Under the pieces are notes generated by a model. The model was not told the origin of the DNA. It made no database searches and worked only from the letters and a program-made list of their open reading frames with translations. A DNA stretch of 64,000 nt, taken from assembly GCA_001013295.1 (NCBI GenBank), contig LAZY01000038.1, positions 1 through 64,000 on the forward strand. Direction: 5' to 3'. Below are positions 18,215 through 27,311 of this stretch, in pieces. Numbering within the stretch: position 1 is the first letter of the stretch; each line of letters begins with the position of its first letter. This DNA is from Chryseobacterium indologenes (GTDB lineage Bacteria > Bacteroidota > Bacteroidia > Flavobacteriales > Weeksellaceae). Both the position numbers and the translations under genes were made by a program.

Positions 18215-18235
18215 ATTGTAAAATGATGTTTTATA

Positions 18236-19654
18236 TTAACATTCCGGAACATTCACTGCAATTGCCAGTCCGCCCTCAGAAGTTTCTTTGAATCGGTCAC
18301 TCATGGCCTGAGCGGTTTCCCACATGGTCTGGATCACTTCATCCAAAGTTACTTTTGCTTTGGCAGGGTCACTTTCAAGCGCAATATTTGCTGCCGTAAT
18401 GGCTTTCATTGCCCCCATTGTATTTCTTTCGATACATGGGATCTGTACCAGACCTTTAATAGGATCACATGTTAATCCCAGGTGATGTTCCATTGCAATT
18501 TCTGCTGCCATCAGTACCTGTCCTACACTTCCTCCAAGAATCTCTGTAAGACCGGCTGCCGCCATTGCGGAAGACACTCCGATCTCAGCCTGACATCCGC
18601 CCATTGCTGCAGAAATCGTTGCATTTTTCTTAAATAATGTTCCGATCTCACCCGCTACAAGAAGGAATCTTGCAATATCATCTTCAGTGGTAAAAGGGGT
18701 AAAAGCCTGTGCATACATCAAAACTGCCGGAATTACTCCACTCGCCCCATTGGTAGGTGCCGTAATGATCCTTCCGAAGCTTGCATTCTCTTCGTTCACA
18801 GCCAGTGCAAAGCAGGCAATCCATTTGTTGATATTCGTGAAGTTCTCTTCAGCATCTACAACAAGCTGGAACCATTCATCAAGATTTTTATAGATTTTAT
18901 CTCCTAAAAGTTTTCTGTTAAGACCTGCGGCTCTTCTTGTTACGTTCAGTCCTCCCGGAAGAATCCCTTCTTTATTCACTCCTTTATAGATACATTCTTT
19001 AATCTGTTGCCAGATATAAAGGGCTTCTGCTCTTGTTTCTTCCTGAGTTCTCCAGCTTTCTTCATTGATCAGGATCAGATCTGAAACCCTGCTGAATCCT
19101 AATTGCTGGCAATATTTTACAATATCAGAAGACTTATGACAAGGGTATAATGTACGTACACATTGTTTTTGAATGGAATTTTTTTCCTGGCTTGCAATAA
19201 ATCCGCCTCCTACAGAATAAAAGTCCTGAACAAGCTCGGTTCCGTCTTCAAAAACGGCTTTGAAAATCATTCCGTTAGGGTGAAAATCAAGGGATTTCTG
19301 CATATTTAAAACCAAATGATGCCCATAGATAAAAGGAATTTCTTTCTCCCCGCCAAGGTTGAGAATCTGATCTCTTTTTATGGTCTCTATTTTTTCATCA
19401 ATTTTTGAAGTATCGATTGTCTTGAAATCTTCACCATTCAGCCCCAGCATTCCGGCAATATCTGTCCCATGACCAATCCCCGTTTTTGCGAGTGAGCCAA
19501 AAAATTCAAGAAAAACCTCTTTCACTTCTTCAATTGATCTTTCTCTTTTTATAATTCTGATAAATGCAGACGCTGCATTCCAGGGTCCCATCGTATGCGA
19601 ACTGGACGGACCTATTCCTACTTTAATAATCTCAAAAACCGATATTGATTCCAT
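18236..19654 (-). CDS. sdaA: L-serine ammonia-lyase (iron-sulfur type)
   Basis: Deaminates L-serine to pyruvate and ammonia with a [4Fe-4S] cluster. The start is placed at MESISVFEIIKVGIGPSSSHTMGP, the classical N-terminus of the single-chain enzyme; 18 upstream in-frame residues are ignored. The beta domain occupies about 1-150. The alpha domain carries TAPTNGASGVIPAV, GGCQAEIGVSSAMAAAGL and the cysteine region TCDPIKGLVQIPCIERN, which provide the cluster ligands. The ammonium transporter lies just upstream on the same strand, a sensible nitrogen pairing. Confidence 0.93.
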   Translation of the reverse strand: MESISVFEIIKVGIGPSSSHTMGPWNAASAFIRIIKRERSIEEVKEVFLEFFGSLAKTGIGHGTDIAGMLGLNGEDFKTIDTSKIDEKIETIKRDQILNLGGEKEIPFIYGHHLVLNMQKSLDFHPNGMIFKAVFEDGTELVQDFYSVGGGFIASQEKNSIQKQCVRTLYPCHKSSDIVKYCQQLGFSRVSDLILINEESWRTQEETRAEALYIWQQIKECIYKGVNKEGILPGGLNVTRRAAGLNRKLLGDKIYKNLDEWFQLVVDAEENFTNINKWIACFALAVNEENASFGRIITAPTNGASGVIPAVLMYAQAFTPFTTEDDIARFLLVAGEIGTLFKKNATISAAMGGCQAEIGVSSAMAAAGLTEILGGSVGQVLMAAEIAMEHHLGLTCDPIKGLVQIPCIERNTMGAMKAITAANIALESDPAKAKVTLDEVIQTMWETAQAMSDRFKETSEGGLAIAVNVPEC

Positions 19655-19754
19655 AAATATATCTTCATTTTCCTCAAAACAAAGATACATGATAAATCCT
19701 AAAATCAATCTTCAAATCTTTAATGAAAATTGAGATCTGATCAGAATATAAAAG

Positions 19755-21098
19755 CTATTGCAGACATTCTTCATGCTGAGAGAGGTCAAGCCCTTTGTTT
19801 TCAGACTCTTCGGAAACTCTTAATGTAATTATTGAATCTGTAATTTTATATAAAATTAATGATCCAAAAAAGGTAAAAACAGAAACTAAAATCAGGGCAG
19901 CCATATGATGAAGAAAAACCTGAAACCCTCCATGAAGCAGACTTGCATTTTCACCATGAGCAAAAACAGCCGTAAGAATCATTCCCATAATCCCTCCTAC
20001 TCCATGACAGGCAAAAACATCCAGAGTATCATCTATTTTCTTCAAAGGCTTCCAGTTGACCATCACATTAGAAACTATTGCAGTGATAAATCCTATAAAA
20101 AGACTTTCCTGAATACTTACAAAACCGCATCCCGGAGTAATAGCCACAAGACCTACTACAGCACCGATGCAGGCTCCTAAAGCAGATATACTTCTCCCAT
20201 TGATCCGATCGAAAAAAATCCACGTCATCATCGCTGAAGCCGAAGCAATAGTAGTCGTTCCAAAAGCAGTGGCTGCGGAAGCAGAAGCGCTCAACGCTGA
20301 ACCGGCATTAAACCCAAACCACCCGAACCAAAGCATTCCCGTTCCCAAAAGTACATAAGGAATATTGGAAGGCTCGTGATGCGGATTTTTTCTGTTTCCA
20401 ACCATCAAAGCTCCTGCAAGTGCTGCAAAACCTGCGCTCATATGTACCACTGTTCCTCCAGCAAAATCTTTCACTCCAAAATATTTATTCAAAAGTCCGT
20501 CAGGATGCCATACCATGTGACAAAGCGGTGTATAAATAAAAATGCTGAAAAGAATGATAAACAATAAATAAGAAATAAAACGAACCCTTTCTGCAAAAGA
20601 TCCTGTAATAATAGCAGGGGTAATCACGGCAAATTTCATCTGAAAAAGGGCAAACAGAATAAAAGGAATGGTGGGAGCCATTATTTTATGCGGCAGATTG
20701 CCTACTCCACAGAAAAACGGATAGCTTAACGGGTTTCCGATAATACCGTAATGTTTTCCACCCAAGATAATCCCCAGTGAATTTCCAAAAGATAAAGAAA
20801 AACCTACGACCACCCACACCAAAGAGATAACTCCTAAGGCAATAAAGCTCTGCAACATGGTAGAAATTACGTTTTTCCTGCCCACCATTCCTCCGTAAAA
20901 GAATGAGAGCCCGGGCGTCATCAACAGGACAAGACCTGCCGCAGCCAGAATCCAGGCAACATCAGCCCCAACAATTTTATCTTCACTTAAAAATTCTCCT
21001 GTATCAGGAATATCCGTAACCGGATTCCAGAACAATCCGCCAAATGCCACAAGCGTGATGATAGAGAACGAAACGATCCATTTAAGCCCAATTTTCAT
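19755..21098 (-). CDS. amt: Ammonium transporter
   Basis: Amt/Mep/Rh channel moving ammonium across the inner membrane. The start MKIGLKWIVSFSIITLVAFGG gives a signal-sequence-like first helix; in-frame residues upstream of 21098 are ignored. Eleven or twelve transmembrane helices follow, with family motifs DVAWILAAAGLVLLMTPG, FYGGMVGRKN, DFAGGTVVHMSAG and HGVGGIMGMI, including the pore histidines in the last two. The length of about 447 aa is usual. No glnK is adjacent. The C-terminal tail continues to ...GLDLSQHEECLQ. Confidence 0.95.
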   Translation of the reverse strand: MKIGLKWIVSFSIITLVAFGGLFWNPVTDIPDTGEFLSEDKIVGADVAWILAAAGLVLLMTPGLSFFYGGMVGRKNVISTMLQSFIALGVISLVWVVVGFSLSFGNSLGIILGGKHYGIIGNPLSYPFFCGVGNLPHKIMAPTIPFILFALFQMKFAVITPAIITGSFAERVRFISYLLFIILFSIFIYTPLCHMVWHPDGLLNKYFGVKDFAGGTVVHMSAGFAALAGALMVGNRKNPHHEPSNIPYVLLGTGMLWFGWFGFNAGSALSASASAATAFGTTTIASASAMMTWIFFDRINGRSISALGACIGAVVGLVAITPGCGFVSIQESLFIGFITAIVSNVMVNWKPLKKIDDTLDVFACHGVGGIMGMILTAVFAHGENASLLHGGFQVFLHHMAALILVSVFTFFGSLILYKITDSIITLRVSEESENKGLDLSQHEECLQ

Positions 21099-21195
21099 AA
21101 ATTTATATTTACACCCACTAAATTTAAGTATAAATTTATAAAAAATCACACTTTTAAAAAAACACCCCCTTTAAAAATACTACATTTTTAAAAAA

Positions 21196-21846
21196 TCACA
21201 CATTTTCAACAAATATCTCTTTCAGTATTTTGGAAACTTCTCTGGGTTTTGTCGCCGGAAAAAGATGAGTTCCTCCTTTCACTACATAATCAGGATTGGA
21301 ATAACGGATTGGAAATACAATATCTTTATCTCCTAATATCTGAATCACGTTAGGATTTTCCTCAAATTTCCACTCAGAAACCTTTTCTACTGACCATTTG
21401 AGATAATAAGGATCTTTTACTTTAAAATATTGCAGAAGTTTTGGGTTTTTAGGATCAAAAAGCTTTCGGATAACAGCATATACGTTGGCTGCTTTATCAT
21501 TGAACAAACCTACCGGCAATATTCTTGGAATTTTGGTAACCTCACCGGTCTTTATAAATCTGGACTTTTCCTTATCGGATTTTATACTGCCAAGAATAAT
21601 TACCTTTTCAGCTGGTTTCAGTTGATTGATCTCCTGCACAATAATTCCTCCGAAAGAATACCCCAACAAACAAAATGGTTCTGAATCGTCTACTTTATCT
21701 GCCATTCTTTTAACGTAAGCATCAAAAGGTTCATTTTTTTCAGGGATAAGCCAATCTATAAAAACCAATTCAAAGTGCTTGGGAAACTCTATTTTTTCAA
21801 GTACTTTGAAATCTGCACCCAGACCGCTTACAATATACATTTTCAT
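21196..21846 (-). CDS. Alpha/beta hydrolase
   Basis: 216-aa single-domain hydrolase. The nucleophile elbow is LLGYSFGGIIVQE (GYSFGG at about 61-66); the oxyanion region SGLGADFKVLE is at the N-terminus; the acid residue lies in ILGDKDIVFP and the catalytic His in GGTHLFPAT. There is no signal peptide, so it is cytosolic. The substrate is unknown. It is separated from amt by about 100 AT-rich bases. Confidence 0.8.
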   Translation of the reverse strand: MKMYIVSGLGADFKVLEKIEFPKHFELVFIDWLIPEKNEPFDAYVKRMADKVDDSEPFCLLGYSFGGIIVQEINQLKPAEKVIILGSIKSDKEKSRFIKTGEVTKIPRILPVGLFNDKAANVYAVIRKLFDPKNPKLLQYFKVKDPYYLKWSVEKVSEWKFEENPNVIQILGDKDIVFPIRYSNPDYVVKGGTHLFPATKPREVSKILKEIFVENV

Positions 21847-22018
21847 ACTACTAATTTATAAAAAATTGAAAAAGAATTTTACGGTTCTTATAGAAAATTT
21901 TAAGCCGGACTCTTGTGGAATGACAAAGTGTATGAATAAAATGAGCGCTCTATGTCATTCTGATAGAAATCTGACAGCACTTATAAAAAGTGATATATAA
22001 TTTTATTTAAATGTAAAC

Positions 22019-22075
22019 ATTCCCCTCTTCAAGAGAAGTGGCAAAATTCAAAAAATTTTTGATTGGGGTTTCTTT
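22019..22075 (+). repeat. Dispersed palindromic repeat, copy 4
   Basis: Cccctcttcaagagaagtggcaaaattc-aaa-aaatttttgattggggttt: first hairpin CTCTTcAAGAG and the second AAAATTC/GAATTTT-like hairpin with one change. Confidence 0.75.
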
Positions 22076-22097
22076 CCTCCACTCCGATTATCTCACA

Positions 22098-22131
22098 AAA
22101 AAAGAGCAGCCCCCTCAGAACTGCTCTTTTG
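22098..22131 (-). terminator. Terminator of the YceI gene at 22153
   Basis: On the minus strand AAAAGAGCAG-ttctgaggggg-CTGCTCTTTTTTT forms a 10-bp stem and T-run directly after the gene. Confidence 0.8.
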
Positions 22132-22152
22132 TATCAATATAAATCTTTAATT

Positions 22153-22779
22153 TTATTTTTTCTTTTTTGGTACTCTGTTCTCATTATCCAACATTTCGGT
22201 AGAAACTTTGAACTGAATGTCCATTTCGTTTTTAATGAAATAATCTTTCAATGAAGATTGATAGAATACTTTAAAGTCTCTTCTGTTCAAAGAGAACTTA
22301 GCAGACTCAATAGAAGTTGTAAACTGAGTCACATATACATTCGCAGGGAAAGAGATTGTTTTTCTCACTCCTTTAAGGGTAAGATCTCCGTACACTGTAG
22401 AATTGTATTCACTGTTTGCTAAAGGGATAATTTTAGTCAAGTGGAATTTGGCAACAGGGAATTTTTTCACCTCAAAGAAGTTGGTGCTTTTCAGATCGTT
22501 GGTAAGCTTGATTTGATCTTCATCAGAAACATCTCCCGCCATCAGACTTCTCATATCTATTACAAACTCTCCATCTACAAGAACCGTGTGGTCAAAATTG
22601 AATTTTCCGCTTTTTAGCTTTACTGTACCTGAGTGGGAAGATGCTTCGGTTTTCACCACCTTATATCCCCACCATCTGATCTCTGATGAAGTCACTTTTG
22701 CAACCTTATCAAATTTCTTTTGGGCAGAAACAAATGATATACTTGCGCACACCATAGCAAACAATAGTAATCTTTTCAT
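22153..22779 (-). CDS. YceI-family periplasmic lipid-binding protein
   Basis: 208 aa with signal peptide RLLLFAMVCASISFVSA. The YceI lipocalin-like barrel includes SSEIRWWGYKVVKTEASSHSGTVKLKSGKF at the N-terminus and FSLNRRDFKVFYQSSLKDYFIKNEMDIQFKV at the C-terminus. The family binds isoprenoid-type lipids in the periplasm. It is a paralogue of the next gene upstream (22858-23424) with the same segment order, an apparent tandem duplication, with a separate terminator between them. Confidence 0.88.
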   Translation of the reverse strand: MKRLLLFAMVCASISFVSAQKKFDKVAKVTSSEIRWWGYKVVKTEASSHSGTVKLKSGKFNFDHTVLVDGEFVIDMRSLMAGDVSDEDQIKLTNDLKSTNFFEVKKFPVAKFHLTKIIPLANSEYNSTVYGDLTLKGVRKTISFPANVYVTQFTTSIESAKFSLNRRDFKVFYQSSLKDYFIKNEMDIQFKVSTEMLDNENRVPKKKK

Positions 22780-22805
22780 TCTTTTTTATTTACAATTCAA
22801 CAAAA

Positions 22806-22838
22806 ATAAAAAAAAGTGTAGAACTTCTACACTTTTAA
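22806..22838 (-). terminator. Terminator of the YceI gene at 22858
   Basis: AAGTGTAGAA-c-TTCTACACTTTT palindrome followed by T residues on the minus strand, immediately downstream of the 22858-23424 gene and inside the gap to its paralogue. Confidence 0.75.
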
Positions 22839-22857
22839 TAATCTTTTTTTGATTAAT

Positions 22858-23424
22858 TTATTGAGCAGTTACTTTTACAAGCATTTCAATATCATCTTTC
22901 ACAAAAACATCCTGCATGGTAGACTTGTAAGCTACATCAAATTTCTGTCTGTCGAAAGAGAATTTGTTTGAAACTAAACTTACTACTCCTTTGCTGTAAG
23001 AAATCTTAGCAGGGAAAGAAACTGGGTTTGTTTTTCCTTTTACAGTAAGGTTTCCTGTTACTAAAGAGTTGTAGATTTTATCGCTGTTTTTCTTTACCGC
23101 AGTAATTTTGAAGCTTGCAGTAGGGAATTTCTCTACTTCAAAGAAGTCACCGTTCTTAAGGTGTCCGTTTAATTTCTGCTGATATTCTCCTGTAAGGTCA
23201 GTAGCGTTGATAGACGTCATATCCAGTACAAAGCTTCCTCCTACAAGTTGGTTTCCTTTCATTACCATATCTCCGGATTTTACTTTTACAGTACCGTCGT
23301 GAGAACTTGCCTCAGACTTTGCTACTTTGTATCCCCACCAGTGAACATCAGATGCTACTACTTTTTTGGACTGTCCGAAAGCTAAACCACCAGCTAAAAC
23401 TGCTAATAAAAATATTTTTTTCAT
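22858..23424 (-). CDS. YceI-family periplasmic lipid-binding protein (paralogue)
   Basis: 188 aa with signal peptide KKIFLLAVLAGGLAFG. The barrel motifs VVASDVHWWGYKVAKSEASSHDGTVKVKSG and FSFDRQKFDVAYKSTMQDVFVKDDIEM match the neighbouring paralogue at 22153. The usual YceI length is near 190 aa. It is likely exported and lipid-binding; whether the two copies have separate ligands is unknown. Confidence 0.88.
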   Translation of the reverse strand: MKKIFLLAVLAGGLAFGQSKKVVASDVHWWGYKVAKSEASSHDGTVKVKSGDMVMKGNQLVGGSFVLDMTSINATDLTGEYQQKLNGHLKNGDFFEVEKFPTASFKITAVKKNSDKIYNSLVTGNLTVKGKTNPVSFPAKISYSKGVVSLVSNKFSFDRQKFDVAYKSTMQDVFVKDDIEMLVKVTAQ

Positions 23425-23537
23425 TGAATAGAATTATTTACTTATTTAATGAGACAAAGGTAGCTATCTTATTCGATAGATGGCGTTGATGTAAATCAAG
23501 AAATTCAATTATTTTTATGAATAATATCATCCCATAA

Positions 23538-23568
23538 AAAAACTCCGAATTTCTTCGGAGTTTTTATT
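23538..23568. terminator. Terminator downstream of glucokinase
   Basis: AAAAACTCCGAA-tt-TTCGGAGTTTTT with T-runs on both strands, four bases beyond the glucokinase stop codon on the minus strand. Confidence 0.85.
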
Positions 23569-23571
23569 TTT

Positions 23572-24621
23572 TTATACTTGATAGTAGGCTGTGTAAAGAG
23601 CCATCCCTTTAAGTGCCGTATGATTTTGCTTGACCAGATAGATCGGAATATTTCTCAACATTCCTTCCATTTTATCACTGATCTTGAATTTTTCATAGAA
23701 TTTGTCTTTATCAATATATTCTCTCACGATCTGAGGAATATCTCCGGCGATCAGCAATCCTCCGGTAGCTTTTACTTTCAATGTTAAGTTATTCGCTTCA
23801 CGTGCCAGGAATTCAAGGAAAGTATCCAGAGCGATTCTGCAGATCAGTACATTCTCTTCTACAGCTGCTTTATACAATTCTTCTACAAAATTCCCCTGAG
23901 CAAGACGTTCTCCCAGCCATTCCGGCTCCGGGTGTCTTTTTACGTCTCTCAGGAATCTGTAGATATTGAATAAACCTGTTTTGGAAAGTACATTTTCCCA
24001 GCTTACAATTCCATAGATATTATTTAAGAACTGGTAGAATTCAACTTCTACGTTGGTTCTTGGAGAAAATTCAGAATGTCCGCCTTCGGTAGCGAAAGGT
24101 CTCAGGTATTTTCCGTCAAAAAAGTAACCTGCCTCTCCCAATCCGTTTCCTGGAGCAAGAATAGCAACATTCCCTTTTTCAAGGTGACCGCTTGTATAGA
24201 TTGCCTCAAGGTCGTTATCTTCAAGAAGAGCCATTCCGTAAGCAGATGCTTCCAGGTCATTCAGCATTTCTACTTTTTCAAACCCGAAATCTCTGGCATA
24301 TTCTTCTATATCTAAATTCCAGCCCAATCTCGCAGGGCTGCTTTTTCCGTCAAGTACAGGGCCTGGTACAGCCATTCCTAGACGTTTTACATTTTCCAGT
24401 TGATTATCCTGAATAAACTTCTTTAAAATATCAGAAAAAGAAGTGTACTCTTTGGTGGAATATACATTCTGGAGTTTCATCTCAAGACCTCCGTTACCGG
24501 AAACAAAATAGCCTAAGATTGTCATATCTTCACGGAGACTTGCCCCAATGATAGAAACATTATCATTATTACTGTTCTCTACTCCTGGTAAATAAAGTGG
24601 AAATTTTGGATTCAGAATCAT
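23572..24621 (-). CDS. glk: Glucokinase
   Basis: ATP-dependent glucose phosphorylation. The start is set at MILNPKFPLYLPG; 23 in-frame residues upstream overlap the intergenic hairpin region and are unlikely to be coding. The N-terminal phosphate-binding region is around VSIIGASLREDMTILGYF; the sugar-binding and hinge motifs include EMLNDLEASAYGM, LAPGNGLGEAGYF and EGGHSEFSPR. The C-terminus has TGGLLIAGDIPQ. The ~349-aa length suits the Glk (PF02685) family rather than ROK. It is monocistronic. Confidence 0.9.
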   Translation of the reverse strand: MILNPKFPLYLPGVENSNNDNVSIIGASLREDMTILGYFVSGNGGLEMKLQNVYSTKEYTSFSDILKKFIQDNQLENVKRLGMAVPGPVLDGKSSPARLGWNLDIEEYARDFGFEKVEMLNDLEASAYGMALLEDNDLEAIYTSGHLEKGNVAILAPGNGLGEAGYFFDGKYLRPFATEGGHSEFSPRTNVEVEFYQFLNNIYGIVSWENVLSKTGLFNIYRFLRDVKRHPEPEWLGERLAQGNFVEELYKAAVEENVLICRIALDTFLEFLAREANNLTLKVKATGGLLIAGDIPQIVREYIDKDKFYEKFKISDKMEGMLRNIPIYLVKQNHTALKGMALYTAYYQV

Positions 24622-24675
24622 AACCTCAAATTTTACCAAATATAATAATTGTTTTTGTAAATCCTGCACAGAACG

Positions 24676-24706
24676 AAAAAACCTTTCCACTTTCGTGAAA
24701 AGGTTT
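24676..24706 (-). terminator. Terminator of the outer-membrane protein gene
   Basis: On the minus strand AACCTTTTCAC-gaaa-GTGGAAAGGTTTTTT gives an 11-position stem with one mismatch, then a T-run. Confidence 0.8.
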
Positions 24707-24737
24707 TGGTTAATAATTGTTTATATATTAAATCTAA

Positions 24738-25301
24738 CTACTTTCCTAATGGAATATTGTAACCGAATCCTACTCCGATATTCCCCACATTATAGTCCTG
24801 ACCAGCTAAATCTCCTTTTGTTCCTACAAAAACCTTCTGGTATTGTACGAAGAAGTTCCAGTCTCTGTTGTGGTATCCGATCTCCGGTTTAAGATAAAAA
24901 CCTCCGCTTGCTCTTTCAACATTGGTATTGGAAGCAACTGTTTTATCTCCAACAAGGAAACCATATCCTAAGTCTGTTCCGAAATAGAAACCGGTTTGTT
25001 TTGGATAAATTCTGATTAAAGCTGCTACAGGTACTACCCCTACATCATTGTTTTTATATCCGTTATTTTCTTTACCAAAATAGTGAGTATATCCTGATGC
25101 GATACCTAAACCAAATCCTGGTGTAATCAGATTCTGGTAAGATACATCCACTCCTACTGCAGCGGAAAGATTATCTGAAGGAACTGCTAAACCAACATTT
25201 GCACCTACTTTGATCATATTGTTCATCTGAGCACTTTGGGCGCTTACTACACCTGCTGTTAAAATCCCAGCCAGCAATATTGCCTGTTTAAACATTTTCA
25301 T
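24738..25301 (-). CDS. Small outer-membrane beta-barrel protein
   Basis: 187 aa with signal peptide FKQAILLAGILTAGVVSAQSA. The mature chain alternates polar and hydrophobic residues with repeated Gly/aromatic strands (MIKVGANVGLAVPSDNLSAAVGVDVSYQNL; FYFGTDLGYGFLVGDKTV; VGNIGVGFGYNIPLGK), consistent with an eight-stranded OmpW/OmpA-like barrel. No ligand can be inferred. A 469-base gap lies upstream, holding AT-rich sequence and the heptamer array. Confidence 0.8.
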   Translation of the reverse strand: MKMFKQAILLAGILTAGVVSAQSAQMNNMIKVGANVGLAVPSDNLSAAVGVDVSYQNLITPGFGLGIASGYTHYFGKENNGYKNNDVGVVPVAALIRIYPKQTGFYFGTDLGYGFLVGDKTVASNTNVERASGGFYLKPEIGYHNRDWNFFVQYQKVFVGTKGDLAGQDYNVGNIGVGFGYNIPLGK

Positions 25302-25579
25302 AACTCTAATTTTTAAATTTTACTAAACAAGAGGATGTAAAAATCGTGCCAAGCAAGCCTTTTTCTTTGATTTTAACACTTAAACAAATCATAAAATAAT
25401 GAATATCAATATTTTATTTTTAACAAAATTTAAATGTTTGTTTAACAAAATTTATCAAAAAATGATCCTGAAAAGTGAATTAAAGAGAAAATACCAGAAA
25501 GGAAGTTGGAAGATGGAAACAGAAGGCCATATCCTACTATAATATAAAGCCAATTCTGTTTTATACATTTAATTTCCGG

Positions 25580-25684
25580 CTTCTAGCTTCTAGTTTCTAG
25601 CTTCTAGTTTCTAACTTCTAGTTTCTAGCTTCTAGCTTCTAGCTTCTAGCTTCTAGCTTCTAGCTTCTAGCTTCTAGCTTCTAG
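25580..25684. repeat. Heptamer tandem array, 15 units
   Basis: 105 bases made of 15 consecutive 7-base units, mostly CTTCTAG with TTTCTAG (and one TTTCTAA) variants near the 5' end. Nine identical units in a row occupy the 3' part. It ends 86 bases before the DUF1800 start codon. Unit length is not a multiple of three but no coding is disturbed, so slippage would change promoter-region spacing. Confidence 0.95.
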
Positions 25685-25770
25685 CGAATATAATAATATT
25701 AACAATCTTTAACCCGTTATTATTTTAACCTTTTTCTTTCAATCTCATCAAAAAAATAAATGTTCTCACC

Positions 25771-27150
25771 ATGGCAGATTCATTATTAAAAAACAAACAT
25801 CTTCTTTGGCGTGCAGGTTTTGGTATAGGAATCAATCAGATTAATGATCTGAAAAATAAAGATACGAAAACACTGATGCATGAGCTCTTCAAAGAAGACA
25901 GCTTCAGTGAAATCTCATACGATACTCCCGATGCCGATCCTACAGCAGATTATATGAACGCTACTGCCCCGGCAGAAAAGAAAAAGGAAATGCAGCGACT
26001 CAACCGGGAACAAAACAATGAACTGAATCTGAACTTTCTGGATAAAATAGTGAACAGCAAGGAACAACTGAGGGAAAAGATGGCCTTCTTCTGGCACGGG
26101 CATTTTGCTTCCAGGGTAATCAATCCGAAATTCAACAGGCAGCTTCTCAATATGATCCGGAAACATGCGTTGGGAAATTTCAAAGACCTGCTTTTTGAAG
26201 TAAGCCAGTCTCCCGCTATGCTCAACTTCCTGAATAATCAACAGAACAAAAAAGACCACCCGAATGAAAATTTTGCCCGTGAAGTGATGGAACTGTTTAC
26301 GATGGGAAGGGGAAATTATACGGAAAAAGATATTCGGGAAGGAGCAAGAGCTTTTACCGGATGGAGCTATGATAAGGAAGGAAACTTTAAAGAAAGAAAA
26401 AACCTTCATGATGAAGGAACCAAAACTTTCCTCGGAAAAACCGGCAACTTTGACGGTTCGGATGTTCTGAATATTATATTGGATCAAAAGGCCACAGCAA
26501 AGTTTATTACAGAAAAAATCTATAGATTTTTTGTGAATGAAAAAGTGGATGATGATATAATCAACAGGCTAAGCACCAATTTCTACGCTTCCGGATATGA
26601 TATAAAAAAACTGATGACTGAGATCTTTTCAAGTTCCTGGTTTTATGACCAGAAAAATATCGGAAACAGAATAAAATCTCCCGTAGAGCTCATGGCCGGA
26701 ATTATGCGAATCCTTCCCATGCATATCCAGAATCCTGAAAATCTTATTGTTTATCAGAAATTATTGGGCCAGATGCTCCTCTACCCTCCTAATGTGGCAG
26801 GATGGCCCAACGGAAAATCATGGATCGACAGCTCTACTCTGATGCTAAGGCTTCAGGTTCCACAGATCTGGTCCGGACTTCGTCCTTTGGAATACAGCCC
26901 AAGACAGGATGATGATCTTGATATGGGGATGAAATCCAAAGAAACGGCATTAAACAAAACCTTTAAGAACCCGAATATCTCTATAGATTGGGATCGTGTA
27001 GATCAAATATTTGCTCATAAAAACTGCCAGGATTATCTGATTCTCAATTCCCAGAATCTGAATATGGATGCTGTAAAAAGTTTCTCTGATAACAGCACCA
27101 AGATGAACATTATCAATCTGATGTCAACTCCGGAATACCAGTTAATGTAG
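25771..27150 (+). CDS. DUF1800-family protein
   Basis: 459 aa. The N-terminal LLWRAGFGIGINQI and the segments MAFFWHGHFASRV, NFAREVMELFTMGRGNYTEKDIREGARAFTGWSYD, KTFLGKTGNFDGSDVLNIIL and YPPNVAGWPNGKSWIDSSTL are the conserved blocks of DUF1800. Family members usually pair with a DUF1501 gene, as here, and are thought to be secreted, although this one has no clear signal peptide at the chosen start. The function is not established. The upstream heptamer array may modulate expression. Confidence 0.88.
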   Translation: MADSLLKNKHLLWRAGFGIGINQINDLKNKDTKTLMHELFKEDSFSEISYDTPDADPTADYMNATAPAEKKKEMQRLNREQNNELNLNFLDKIVNSKEQLREKMAFFWHGHFASRVINPKFNRQLLNMIRKHALGNFKDLLFEVSQSPAMLNFLNNQQNKKDHPNENFAREVMELFTMGRGNYTEKDIREGARAFTGWSYDKEGNFKERKNLHDEGTKTFLGKTGNFDGSDVLNIILDQKATAKFITEKIYRFFVNEKVDDDIINRLSTNFYASGYDIKKLMTEIFSSSWFYDQKNIGNRIKSPVELMAGIMRILPMHIQNPENLIVYQKLLGQMLLYPPNVAGWPNGKSWIDSSTLMLRLQVPQIWSGLRPLEYSPRQDDDLDMGMKSKETALNKTFKNPNISIDWDRVDQIFAHKNCQDYLILNSQNLNMDAVKSFSDNSTKMNIINLMSTPEYQLM

Positions 27151-27311
27151 GTCACATTCCTTAGGTTGCAGGTAATAGCTGTCATAGTATAAATTATCAT
27201 TTATTTATCTTTTACTATTATAAAAATAAATATCAGTAAAAATGCAAACCAGCCCTACAACCTGCTACCTGCTACCTCTCATCTGCCACCTTAAACCTTA
27301 AAAACAAAATT

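Noticed and set aside
25580..25684. CRISPR array
   Set aside because: Units are 7 bases with no spacers, so this is a simple tandem repeat.
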